From Piromyces finnis (Eukaryota > Neocallimastigomycota > Neocallimastigomycetes > Neocallimastigales > Neocallimastigaceae): a stretch of DNA of 64,000 nt. Position 1 is the stretch's first letter. The number at the start of each line of letters is the position of its first letter. This document shows positions 46,721 to 58,957 of this stretch, piece by piece. The notes beneath the pieces are model-generated. The model made no database searches and was not told where the DNA came from. It saw only the letters and a program-made list of their open reading frames with translations. A program made the position numbers and the translations under genes. The stretch is taken from assembly GCA_002104945.1 (NCBI GenBank), contig MCFH01000069.1, positions 124,001 to 188,000 of the forward strand, written 5' to 3'.

Positions 46721-47479
46721 TATATAATGAATTTATTATATATTTATTTATACTTATCATTGTTTTAATTATTTAATTGGATGATAACTGAATAAAGCGT
46801 ATAAATACATAAATTGAATTTCATATCATTAAAATTTCAGTATAACAATGGAATATTGGGTATGTATAAACAAATAGTTAACATTTTTTCATTGAATAGT
46901 TGGAATATGGAAAGTTAGAATACAATAAAAAAAGCGTTGGGATATGAAAATTAATGGAATGGGATTAAAAATGGAAAATAAAGAAAAAATATGAAATTTT
47001 ACCAATATTTTATTAACCCATTCATTATTTGTCTAGATTTTTGGCGATTTTAGCTAGATTTATTAGCCAGAAGAAATTCGACCTCTACCAGATTTTTAGC
47101 CAGGAAATTCTCCCAAAAAATGGAATTTTTTGGCCAAAATCAATAATTCATTTTAAATTAATAATCAATTTTGTCTTCTGGTTGAATTTTACTTCTATAC
47201 TCACTCATCATCTAATAATTGATTTAATACTTTTATTATTTATAAAATTAAAAAAGTAATAAAATAAATATTTTATATGTAATAAAAAATAATAATGAGA
47301 ATATTTATATATTTGAAAAAAAGTATAAAAGATGAAAGTATTTCTCAAATTTAAAAATCTTCAAACTGTTATCAAATGCAAAAAAAAAAATATATATATA
47401 AAGGTATTAAGATTGCTTACAAAAGATTTTTAAAAATAATATATAATATTATTTTATTTAATAAATATTTAATACTAAT
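46721..47479. other. Intergenic region
   Basis: Mostly AT-rich. A patch at 47025-47150 is less AT-biased and carries the imperfect repeat TAGCCAG / TAGCYAGATTT. Its 76-codon open frame does not look like protein. Confidence 0.5.
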
Positions 47480-47795
47480 ACCAACAAAGCTTATTTATCT
47501 TTATCAGTTATTCCTATCCCTGATAACATTTTTATGCTAACCATTCTTTTAATATTGAATTTTCAGTCTTTAGTTCAACAAAAACATCAATAACAGGAAT
47601 ATTAATAAATGTAAAGGCTTCAATATTTTAAACACATATTTAAACCTATACTTATATGTCTTCAAGAAATTGGTAATAGCTCTTATTTAAATTCATTATC
47701 TTCCTTTTTCTTTTTTTTCTCAGTATCCATTCTTTGGTTAATAAAAATCAGTTCTTTGTTATACTGATAGAAAAATTCTAGATATGAGAGGTGAT
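47480..47795 (+). mobile_element. Old LINE endonuclease relic
   Basis: Aligned by eye with LINE A 39901-40130. PDN-F-like start codons, then FKHIFKPILICLQEIGNSS (compare FTAIFKPLFLCFQETGNGS) and a final LDMRGDQ (compare PGMRGLY). Several frameshifts and stops are present. It is far more diverged than copies A and B, so it comes from an older insertion. Confidence 0.65.
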
Positions 47796-48248
47796 CAAAT
47801 TTTTACTAATAAATAAATAATAATAATATTTAGAAATAAAATTTTTTTCAATAATATCTAAAAGTATTAAAAAAGTCATTACTCATATTAATTTATACAT
47901 AATACTATTTAGATTTATTTAGTATTAAAATTATGATATATATTAATTAGAAATTATATTAACATCTTTATGCTTGTGAATTATCTGATTCAAAATAAAT
48001 TACATATTTTTTATGGTTAAATACAACATTTATATTTTTATATTTATATACTTTTTTTTTAGCATTACTGATAACTTATTTAAAAAAAGAAAAATAAGAA
48101 CTTGTTTATAAAAACTTGTTTAGTTACTTATTTACTTATTTATTTATTAAATTATATAAATTGTATTAAAAAGAATAATTTATTTTATTATTGTTTTTTT
48201 TAATTAAGAATACCATATTATAATAGAATATGCTTATTTTTGTTGTAA
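47796..48248. other. AT-rich 3' flank of the esterase gene
   Basis: No gene is seen. Confidence 0.6.
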
Positions 48249-49474
48249 TTAATTTATTAAGGTAACATTATAAGTTGGATTTTTAATAAAATTTTCTTCT
48301 TTTGTTGGTATTGGGGCGTCGATTACATATTCTGATAATCCATCTATGGAGGCTTGCTTGATGTCTCTAGTAAAAAGATAAGCAACATATTTACTACCCC
48401 AAAGATTAAGATGGGTATTATCTACAGAGGATGAATCATTTATTTTCCAAGCATGTAGATAGAGAGTATTATTATAACCAAAAGTATCGTATAATTCTTT
48501 TGTTTTTACAGTCATATCGATCACAGGAATATTTAGAGTTTTACCCAAGTCTCTAATAGCTTGAGGATAATCCCCTCCTTCATAACCATCTTTTGTTTTT
48601 GTTATATGTAATTTATCGGAACTCCATGTACTTTTATCTGTTCTACGAACAATTGGGGTTGTAAGAATGATAGAGACATTTCTTTCCATAGCTATTTTAA
48701 TATAATTTTCGTATATAGAATTAGCAAAGGAACCCATTGTTTTATAATCTCCATTTGGGTTGGTATAGCGTTCTTCTTCTCTTTTTTCATCATTATGACC
48801 AAATCCAAATGTTAAATAATCCCCTGCCTTCATATTTTTTATTAATTCGTGATATGATTGTTCGAGGATAAAACTTTTTGAACTAGTTCCTGAAATAGCT
48901 AAATTTTTAACGATGATATTTTTATCAAAATAATGGTAAAGTTGTGTTCCATAGCCATATTTTTTATAATAATAATTATTATAGATTTCTTCAAATTCAC
49001 AAAGAGTAGAATCCCCAATAACCCATAATACAGATGGATTTATTGATTCATCATCAGAATCTTTATTTTCTATTGATACTTCATTTGTATTTATTTCAAT
49101 AGCGTCATTGTCATCATCGGATTCTTCATTATCCCTAATAATATCGTTTGACACTTTCATACATTCAGAATACCAATGATCAATTTTTTGGCATTCATAT
49201 CCTATATCACAACAAGTTAAACCTTTCCAATTTTCACTTTTTTTTTTTTGGATATTATTATAGAAATATATATGTATAAAATATATACATACACACACAT
49301 ACATATGATAAAATATATATAAATTAATCATTATAATTAATTATAGTCATTTAGACTTATTTATGTAAACCATTATTATTTTTACCCTCCACATTGATAA
49401 TGAGGTGGATTACAATTTTTACAATAGGAAGTAATGGATTGGAATAAAGCAATAGTAAATACTATATACTTCAT
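48249..49474 (-). CDS. Secreted CBM1 + CE12-type SGNH acetylesterase (rhamnogalacturonan acetylesterase-like)
   Basis: Two exons: 49474-49386 (signal peptide MKYIVFTIALFQSITSYC and the first part of CBM1) and 49236-48249. The GT...AG intron is 149 bases. Splicing rebuilds a perfect fungal cellulose-binding module (QCGGENWKGLTCCDIGYEC, then HWYSEC), which strongly supports the borders. An acidic linker (about residues 60-105) leads to an SGNH esterase with WVIGDSTLCEF (nucleophile Ser), AISGTSSKSF, FGFGHND and DNTHLNLWG (Asp/His). The family removes acetyl groups from pectin or other plant-wall polysaccharides; CBM1 keeps it on fibre. The total is about 358 residues. The uninterrupted frame that starts inside the intron at 49331 is not the real start. 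Confidence 0.92.
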
Positions 49475-50203
49475 TAGGATTTATTTATAATTATTATTTT
49501 ATTTTTAAAAAAAATAAAGGCAAATGTTTCTATTTATAAAACCCCCTTTTTTTTTTTTTATGAGATTTTTAATATTTCATCCTAACTATTATCCTTTCTT
49601 TCCTATAAAATGTAAAACTTTTATAAATCATGGATAATAAAAAAATTATTATTAAATAAAGTTTATTTACTGAGATATATACATTTATTGTGTTACTGTA
49701 TATACAATAGAAAATCATTAGAATTAAAAAAGAAAGTACCATAAACATAAAAAAAAAAAAAAATTATCTTATTTTTCTACAACTATGAAATACCATAATC
49801 TATTTTATTCAATAAAAAAGTAATAATAATTAAAAAAAATAGTAAATACTAAAAAAAATAAAAAAAAAAAAATATTGAATTATTCTTTTTTAAAATTTAT
49901 TATTATTCTTTTTTAACCACTACTTCACTACTTACATCCTATCAAAAAGCAAAATTTGTTTTCATTTTTGATATGAAACTTTAAAAACTTTAAATCCTTA
50001 TTGTAATATTAAAATCAAAATTCCATATTGCTCATACAACAGTTAAAACATTAGGTTACAATGTGATGAAACAACAAAAATTCATATATAAAATTATAAA
50101 ATTATAAAATTATAAAATGGTTAGTTTAAAAAAAATAGTTCTTATATAATTAAAATAAAAATAATATAAAATATAATATAAAAAAAATATATATATAAAA
50201 AAA

Positions 50204-50207
<4 letters not shown>
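49475..50207. other. AT-rich intergenic region
   Basis: Promoter side of the esterase gene. A short coherent stretch near 50025-50095 (FHIAHTTVKTLGYNVMKQQK) is too small to call. It ends at an A11 run abutting the LINE B tail. Confidence 0.5.
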
Positions 50208-50238
<31 letters not shown>

Positions 50239-53200
50239 GGCATCAAATATTTTAAACTTTATTATTAATTTAATTAAAATTATAATACATGTAATAAAAA
50301 AATTAAAAATAAAAATAAAAATAAAAAAAATATGTTTAAATAAACAAAAATGAATAAAAATTGGGTATAATGTATTCTAGTAATTTTAATTAAAGTAAGA
50401 AAGCCACTATCATACTAAAGTATAATAATTGTATTTGACTTCCAATGGGACACCGAGCCAAAGATCAAAATTTTATCATGGGACAAAATTATGATCTCCA
50501 TTGGTTGCGCTGGCCCTCCTGGCCTGTCTTACTGTTTCTTCAGCATTGACGCTCTTGGATGTTGCTTCAAACCTTTTGAACATTGACCATTGCTGGCCAA
50601 TAGCAAAAGGCATGATTTTGGTTAGAAGTTCCGCGGTTACCGTCAAGAATGGTGTTCCTTCGTTAGTACCAGATTGAATCTGACGCTTACAAAGTTCTTT
50701 CCATTCCCTTGAATTGTAATTAATATTGTTAAAACTTCTTCCCCCAAGAAGGAATTTAAATATTTTACTGCACACACTAGAATAATCATACACATTAGTA
50801 TTCACCGGATTATTAGAACTATTACTATCATTAACTAAATTACTATCTAAATTAGAATTATTATCTTCACTATTGCTATCATTACTAATATTATTATTTC
50901 TACTACTATTATTGTTATTATTATTATTGTTATTATTACTATTGTTACTATTACTATTGTTAATATTATTAGTACTATTGTTACTATTACTATTATTGTT
51001 ATTGCTATCTCTACTGATATTAACATTTTCATTATTATTGATGGGACTGTTGGAATTACGTTGACTGAAAAAATATAGTAGCTGGACTATGGAATTATAA
51101 TGTTTAATACGGATATCTCTAAATGTTGGACAATCTAATAACCAATGTTTAATACTTTGAACACCACACTTGCAACATGGACAGTAGTTAGGACAAACTG
51201 GATCAACAAATTTAGCAGCTTTGGCAACTCTAGCATCCAACTTGTATCCGCTTCTTGCTTTCAATAGCCAGTAGAAGCCATAGGCAAACTCTGGGTATTC
51301 ATAACATAATTTGATAAAATCTTTAGTTTCAATAAATTTATTATCATCATAATATTGCGCTTTGATTGAATTCCCTTTGAGATCTTTCCAATAAAAGTTT
51401 TTAACTGCTCTAACATCTCCATGTTTCTTTAGTTTTTTATCAAGTGTCCTACTTGATTTGCACCACGTGTATTTTCTAAATTTAGGAATGTAATTGACAA
51501 GGTGTGAGATAATACAATTTGAGTTTTTCCATTTGTTAAAACATCTAACCTGAGCTAACGCACATTTAGCTGACTTGACTTCATCAATACTAATATCTTG
51601 GTTGATATCCCATTCATCAAGCATAGGGAGTGAAAAACGTTTATTCGTTGGTTCTTCATACCAATGCTCCAAATCAAGACTTACACCACTTGGATCTGAT
51701 GCAAGCTTTTCGAAATGATCATGCCACACTTCTAGTTGTTCTTCTGTAGCAACAACTAATTCTCCATTTTTATTTTTAATTGGTTGAGCAATAAAGAAAG
51801 AATCTTTTCCAATTTTTGCAGTTTTCTTGATCCATTTCCAGGCCTTCTTAGGATTATGACTCTTCGTATACTCACATCCTGTTTTAATCCAATGAAGATA
51901 TTCTTGCTTCCTAAATTCATTACATCTTTTGTGGATGTAATCAATGAGTTTACGGTAGATTTTAATTCTCTTAATAAATTCATCTATATCATAAATTCTT
52001 TCTTTTTTAAATCTCTTATACAACTTCATTTTGATTTTTTGAAGATTAAAAATTTGTTGTGAAATATGAAATGAAGACTTTATAACATTATTTGCTGAGG
52101 TAATACTGAGCTCGTCTGCAATTGAAAAAGCAGTTGAAGTAAACTCTTTGGAAAGTTCATCTGTTGAAACATTAGGATCGTTGAATTTTGCTGAAAGTAT
52201 TTGGAATTTATTATGACTGATAATAGATTCCTTTTCCTCAATACATTTTAATCTATTCCATTTCAGAATTTTCTTAGGAACATTAAAGTCATTAGAAAAA
52301 TCTTCCATAGGAATAATTTTACCATTAATAAGAAGTGGCTTATGGTCTGATACTGGATAAAAATTATTTATAAATGATCCTGAGTGAATAAGATCTTTCA
52401 TCTTCGAATTGATAAGAGCATGGTCAATGTCGGAAGATTGATCACCTCGAGTCCAAGAGATAGTCGACCCTCTAAGCGGAAGAATTTCCCAATCTCCTAA
52501 TCCATTAGTTGATAACCAGTTGGATAATTTTACTTTAGACATATTAAAATCACCAACAAGAATCGATGGATGGGATGAATGAGTTTGTAACCACAAGCGA
52601 ACTTCTAACTTTGCATGATCAACATAGATGTTGTGATGACTATGAGGCATATAAACATTTCCAATCGAGCATTTGAATCTATTCCAAAGACTAAAAGTAT
52701 AAATAGAAATAATATACTTTCCAGAGAAGTTTTCAAGTGAGGCTTGACACGAATTGTGAAAACCTAAATATAAACCTCTCATTCCAGGAACTGATTCATC
52801 AGCTTTCTTGAAAAAGTGTCTATAGTTTCGCAAAGTAACACGACAAGGATAATCTGTATTCGAACCAGAACCATTACCAGTTTCTTGGAAACATAAAAAT
52901 AATGGTTTGAAAATAGCTGTGAAATAGCTAATACTATCTCTCTTTTCGTGATTCCACCCATTGGTGTTCCAACTAAGACAAAAAGAAAAGTTATCAGGCT
53001 TGTTGGATGAGGAAGAATCGTTGCTATTATTATTATTATTAAAGTCATCGTTATTAATGGATGATGCATCAGAGGAATAAGTAGAACTATTACTAGATGG
53101 CTGTGAAGCTGAAGAACTATCAACTATTGAACTGTTATCAGAGTTGATAGAACTATTAGAATTAATTGTTGAATGTTGAGATTGAAATTGTGTTTGCTAT

Positions 53201-54464
53201 AGATCTGGAATATTTTCATGATGGGAAACTTGTTGAAGATCTTGTTAAAGATCTTGTTGAAGATCGGATTGTTGATGAGATTGTTGAACTGATTGTTGAA
53301 CTGATTGTTGAATAGAATGTTGATGTTTATTAGAAACTAAAATTTTACGTTTGAGAGTGGAAAAAGTGTATTTGTGATTCCTTCTACTACGAGCTGAAAA
53401 GGAAATTGAGGTAACTGAAAGTTTCTTCTTTAACATGTGTAAGATTTTAATACAATCTTTCGATGAACCATGAACCTTGACTAAGAAAAAGTGATCATTG
53501 AAAGTCTGAAAATATTTAACACTAATAACTGAATTAAATTTATCTTCTAGAATAACCTCGAGTTTTTCCCATAACATATTTACTGACCATGATCGAATAC
53601 CACGGATAAAGAAGGAGCGAATATCATCTAAGGGGATACCATAAGACCGGGTACCACGTCTGATATAATTCTTATCTTTAATATAAAGGACTGACATGAT
53701 AATAAATTCTAATTAAAAAATATTGAATATAAAATAAATACTAATAAAAATTATAAATATAACGTATATGGAAAAAATCTGTCTCTGTCTCTCTTCTTAA
53801 AAGTACTGGATAGTACAAAAATTGTTACGATGCTTTGTTTAAAGTTTCTTTTTTGAATTCTAGTTGTAAATTTTCTTTAAAAATTATAGTTTTGGTTTGT
53901 TGTTAGTAAATTTGATTCGCTTTTTTGACACTAAACTTGTTTGACTTTACTTTTCATTAAATATTTAAATTGGTAAAAATTTGAATCAAGAATGTTGACA
54001 CCAGAAAGCTTGTGAATAGTATTTTTACATGATGTAGAGTGAATCAGTCTCTTACAAGAACAATACAACAATAGCTACATGAATATAAAAATACAATGCA
54101 AATGCTAAAGTTGACTACATTGGATTCTTACAAGAGAAGAGTAGTACTACATGAATACATGAATAAAAGAAAAAATACAGCAACAAAATGTATTACTCTT
54201 CTAATTAAATACTATACAAACTTACCTGAATATCAAACATTCAACTTATTCATCAAATACTTAAATTCGATGAATAAAATGTTTTTTAATCGCTCAGTAC
54301 CATGAGCTTAGTCCTAATAATTTTCCCTTAAAGACTAACCAAGCATCCATTTCGCAATACTTGGATTTAATTCTTTCTACTCTCTCAGTACCATGAGCAT
54401 GCATGAGTAGACCCCCTTGAGAAATTCCATTTATTAAATAAATGAAGGCACGTTCCCAAGAGGG
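50208..54464 (-). mobile_element. LINE copy B, inverted, with 1,314-bp internal deletion of the reverse transcriptase
   Basis: It has the same family and ends as copy A: poly(A) tail (T-run 50208-50235), then ATGCCGTT-side 3' end, and 5' end CCCTCTTGGGAACG at 54464. Relative to copy A it lacks the segment equivalent to 41331-42644, both ends of which carry GTCAGC; one GTCAGC remains at the junction. The loss equals exactly 438 codons. A-runs flank both ends (50197-50207 and 54465-54480), compatible with a poly-A target-site duplication that cannot be delimited. It faces copy A tail to tail, 6.2 kb apart. Confidence 0.95.
50476..53697 (-). CDS. LINE B coding frame: N-terminal segment, endonuclease and zinc-knuckle end, no RT
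   Basis: One frame runs from the ATG at 53697. It is interrupted by the TAA shared with copy A (53245-53247) and by an extra TAG (53197-53199; copy A has CAG), then open to 50476. It keeps the endonuclease motifs (LVGDFNM, SDHKPL) and the C-terminal zinc motif (CPCCKCG, HWLLDCPTF). The fusion SIDEVKSAKCALAQVRCF marks the deletion of every RT motif. The Asn/Ser spacer is about five residues longer than in copy A. It cannot reverse transcribe. A free endonuclease-tail protein is conceivable but unproven. Confidence 0.88.
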
Positions 54465-55274
54465 AAAAAAAAAAAAAAAATTTAAAGTTGGAAACATTAT
54501 TTTGTATTACCTTTTTTTTTTTTCTCATAAATTATGTTGGAATGTTCATACTTTTAAAATATCTTTGAAAAAATGAATATAAAAATATCATACTTATTAT
54601 TAATAATATAATGGTTATTTTTTCATAAATTATAAACTAATTTGTCTATAGTTAAATATTTGATTATTCTATAAAAATTCTTTAATAAAAAGAATGAGAA
54701 TTAAACAACTATTGTTTATCAAATCATAAACAGGGCTCTTTACTCTATAAGTAGTTTTGCTTTAATGTCATCAAATCCATTTAATAAAAAATATAAAACT
54801 AAAAAATCATTTTTAATACATTATTATTTAATACACACACACACACTTATATCTATCTTATCTATATATAAATAGATAGATTTTATAATTGGTTAGACTA
54901 TTAACTAAATATAATTTATTTTATTTCAACTTTTAATTTAAATTTTTATTATTTATTACTTTTTTTTACTTTTTACAATTTTTACAACTTTTAGGTTTTT
55001 TTTATTATTATTTTTTAATTCTTATATTTTTGTTGAATAATACCAATTTTTCAATAAAATTGGAATCATATGTTTGTTGATTACGTTATTTACTTTATTT
55101 TAAAATAATAATAGTTTATCTTAATTATTACTATCTATAATGTAATATAAAATAGTAGTAATCCTACTATCATTATTATTATTATAAATTTAGTTTTTTT
55201 TTTTAAATTTTATTATGAAGATGATTATTATTTTTTTTTTTAATTCTAGGGGATATTATTTATATAGATTGTAT
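54465..55274. other. AT-rich intergenic region
   Basis: It contains a short (CA)n run at about 54832-54847. No gene is seen. Confidence 0.6.
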
Positions 55275-56562
55275 CTAGAGAAGCATGTATAAAGCAGATA
55301 AAATAATAGTAGCAATAACATAAAAGTTTACAGTCTTAGTCATGAAACCATCACTCTTAAGATTCATTACTTCATTATTTAAATTAGTTGTAATGCTTCT
55401 GTTTTCTTGGAAATCAGTATTACTATAACTATAATCTATTGTATCAACATCAGCATTATAATTATTTTGAACAACATTATTATTTGGAGGAGCACCACCG
55501 TTAAGTATGGATAAAGCATTACCACCAATAGTGGACCAACCACCAGTTGGATCTCCAAGACATTCAGCAACAGTAACAAAATTATATCCTTGGAATATTC
55601 CATTATTAATAATATATGGTACTATTTCTTTTACAGTGTGTGGTTGAACATCATGCATTAAAACTAAATAGTTTTCTTTCTTTTTATAATATTCGTTAGT
55701 GAGAAATTCTTTAGCAGCTTTTATTCTAGCATTATGATCCTTATGTTTAACACCATTAACGACTCTGTTCCAATCATTAGTATCAGTGTCCCATTGAATA
55801 ACTTTATAGTTAAATTCTTCAAATAACATTACAGTAGCTTCATCAATTTCTCCCTTTGGAGCACGGAAATAAGTTGGGTACTTTCCTGTATTTTTATAAA
55901 CAAGGTCTTCAATTAAAGATAAGGATTCAAGTACACTTTGCTTATCAATAACACCATTTTGTTCAGGAATTTCATGATTCCAAGTATGAGATGCAATTTG
56001 GTGACCTTCTTCAGCAACTCTCTTTAAAATAGCTTGCTTTTCTGGATCAGTTGATAATTCTGGCCAATAATTATTACCATTAATAAAGAAAGTAGCATGA
56101 ATACCTGCTTCTTTTAAATAATCAAGTAATTCAGTAGTGTATTGGAATGGTCCATCATCAAATGTAAGAGCAACAGTATTTGGTTCAGTACAAGAACGAA
56201 TAAGAGTACTACTTACAGAAAGAACTTTTATAATATTTATATATAATTTAAATATAAATAGATTATATAAAATAGGTTATGAAATAAATTAATAATATTT
56301 TCCGATAATAACTTTTTTTTATAAAAAATAATTAAATATAAATAAATTTTTATATAAAAATAACATTTTATATTTAAACTATCCATTCATTTAAACATTT
56401 TATTTCTATAAATTGAATAGGTTTTCTTTTTCTTTTTTTTTTTTTTTTTTTATAATACATTAATTAAAATATTATATTTATTTCAAAGTATATTGAATAT
56501 TAAACAGTTAAATAATAATTACTTGAACAAAGTCCCAAAGCAGCAAATTTAATGAAATGCAT
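55275..56562 (-). CDS. CE4 polysaccharide (chitin) deacetylase, probably GPI-anchored
   Basis: Exon 1 is 56562-56523 (MHFIKFAALGLCS), the intron 56522-56225 (298 bases, GT...AG), and exon 2 56224-55275, giving about 329 residues. Splicing completes the signal peptide (SILSVSSTL). The NodB fold shows LTFDDGPFQYT (metal/catalytic Asp pair), ASHTWNHE (zinc His pair), RAPKGE (a variant of the usual RxPYG), WDTDTNDW and LVLMHDVQ. After a Ser/Asn-rich linker a C-terminal hydrophobic segment (NFYVIATIILSALYMLL) follows a small-residue region, as in GPI-anchored proteins. The expected role is removing N-acetyl groups from chitin in the cell wall. The Lys in motif 3 is unusual. It could also act on acetylated xylan or peptidoglycan. 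Confidence 0.9.
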
Positions 56563-58957
56563 TTTTATATTTTTATTAATTTTTCATTTAATTTATTTGA
56601 TTTATATTTATATTTATTTCAACTACTATTAATTGTGTTCTAAGTAAATATATATAAATTATAGAATCATTTATTATTATAAATATAATGTTTTACTTTG
56701 TAATATGCTGTAACTACCAAGTTGAAGTATAATTTACTATTAAATAAACTTGTAATTTATTTATATTTATTTTATATAGTTTAATTATATATGTCTTAAA
56801 TATAAAATATATATACTTTTTTATATATATTTTTTTATGTTTTTTTTTTTTTTATTATTATTATTAATTTGATTTATATCTATTTTTTTTTTTTTTTAAA
56901 AAAAATTCTTTTTTTTTGTGACTTATTATTTTATATATTTTCTTAAAAAATAGTAATAAAATGTCAAACTTTTATTTTCATATATTATTTTATATTAAAT
57001 ATTAATTTTATAATTAAATTAATTTATGATTTAATTAATTTTATAGGTCATTATAAAAAAAAATTTGTTTATTTAATTAATCATTAATTTAGATAAATTA
57101 AAATAAACTCTAATTTTTTTTAACAGTACATCATCATCATCATAATAAAAAAATAGGTTTATTTTTTTGTGTTAAATGATTATTATATTTATTTTTTATT
57201 AGTTAAAACTTGACATTACCTTCCTATCTATCTCTAATTTTTAAAATTTAAACTATATAAAATAAATAATTTTCATTATTTATAATAATGTGAATAATGT
57301 AATAAATATGAAACCTACATAAATTTAACTTTTTTAAGTTTATTAATTTTTAAAAAATGGAATATTCATTTTTTCATTTAATTTATTTTGTACCCAACTT
57401 TGATAAATAAATAAATTAATAGAAAATAAAAAAAAATTTTTTTTATGAAATGTCAATAAAATTTAAATGCAAATTTTTTAAAGTTTTTTTACTTTACACC
57501 AATAGTCTTTGATGTTTTTTTTTAAATAGTAATTACAGTTTAAATTAACATTACTAATAAAAGTTTTGTAAAAAAAAAAAAAAACACGTTACTTTCTAAA
57601 TCAGATACGGATCATTCATTAGATTATAAATAAATTTTAGTAAAATCACTAGTTAAAACCAAGATACGAGATAGCTTCAGGGGTTATAGCTATTATTTTT
57701 ACATTAATTAAAGACATTTAACTAGCGAATGTTAATCGATTGATTGTAGTATAACTTGGTTTAAAGGTACAAATGATAATTCAAGTATAATTATTAATGG
57801 AAAATTAATAGCTTTGGTAAAAGAAAGGATTGTGTTTAAATCTTTCAATTTAGCGTTCAGAAATACTACTTAAGAAATTAATATTTATAATAAAATTATG
57901 GTGGTGGATGTAATTTTCTATATATATAAAAAAAATAATTGAATCCTATTAATATATTAAGAAATAGTTTTTAAATTTGTATATAAAATTATATAAAACA
58001 TTTTAATAATTTTTTAATACAATTCATGTATATTAATATATTAAAGTTATTACTATTAAATATTATTAAATGTAATTGTTTTATACAAAATGTACAAATC
58101 CAAATGGAAATTGTTCATTAATATTTTATATGTGTGCTATTTTATGATAATTATTTATTAAATACATTTTATAATTTATTTAATAGACTAAATAAATATA
58201 TCTTATATATTATAAATAATAATTTCTTTATATGGTAAAATGATAATTAAATAACTATCCAGAAAAAAAAAAAAAAAAGATAAAAAATCGACTTTTTTTT
58301 TTTTATACTTTAAACCTTAATTATAATAATTATTACTTTTAATAAATACTTTTATATAAGAATAAATAATTAATATGAAATAACTATAAATTAATGTCCT
58401 TTGAATTAGCAATAATTTTTATAATTTATAGTTATATATAGATAACTATCGAGTTTATATTCAGTTTAATATTCACATTTCTGCAATGTTATTATTATCA
58501 TCATTATTAGTATTATCTATTTTTATATAGAATATTTAAAGAATAGAATAAATATTTTAAAATACTTGATAGATTTCATTTTAATTGAATTAAACCATTG
58601 ATAATAATAATAATAATGATAATTGTAAAAACAAAAAAATTTTATAATAAATATAAATTCTATTTAGATCAAAAATTTTTTTTAAATAAATTAATATCAT
58701 TACATTTTATAATATTTAAACTTTGATATGGAAAAAAAAAAAAAGTATACTTTTTTCTAATGGTCTAGACTGTAAAAGAATTTTACCTCAATAATGAACA
58801 CAAACCAAAAATTAATAAGAAACAATACTTTTATTATATATTTAAATAATAAACTTTATTTTTTATTTGATTTTTCTAGAAACTATAAAAAAATAAAAAA
58901 ATTCTTATTTTATTTAAAAAAAAAAATAAAAAACTATATATATATATATATATAAAT
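56563..58957. other. Long AT-rich intergenic region
   Basis: 2.4 kb between divergent genes. The only coding-like content is the decayed frame at 57593-57960; otherwise homopolymers and AT-rich sequence, including the A-rich leader just before 58958. Confidence 0.6.
57593..57960 (+). pseudogene. Decayed single-frame coding remnant, unknown
   Basis: One frame gives coherent, less AT-biased sequence broken by stops but without frameshift: LLSKSDTDHSLDYK, then LVKTKIRDSFRGYSYYF, then SIDCSITWFKGTNDNSSIII and GKLIALVKERIVFKSF. No family is recognised. Confidence 0.4.

Noticed and set aside
47029-47259. 76-codon frame in a less AT-rich patch
   Set aside because: Built from an imperfect TAGCCAG-type repeat and an AT-rich tail; no protein-like pattern.
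50025-50095. Short coherent peptide-like stretch (TVKTLGYNVMKQQK)
   Set aside because: Only about 22 codons with no continuation; too short to support a relic.
50873-51064. Poly-Leu frame inside LINE B
   Set aside because: Antisense of the Asn/Ser (AAT/AGT) spacer of the LINE protein.
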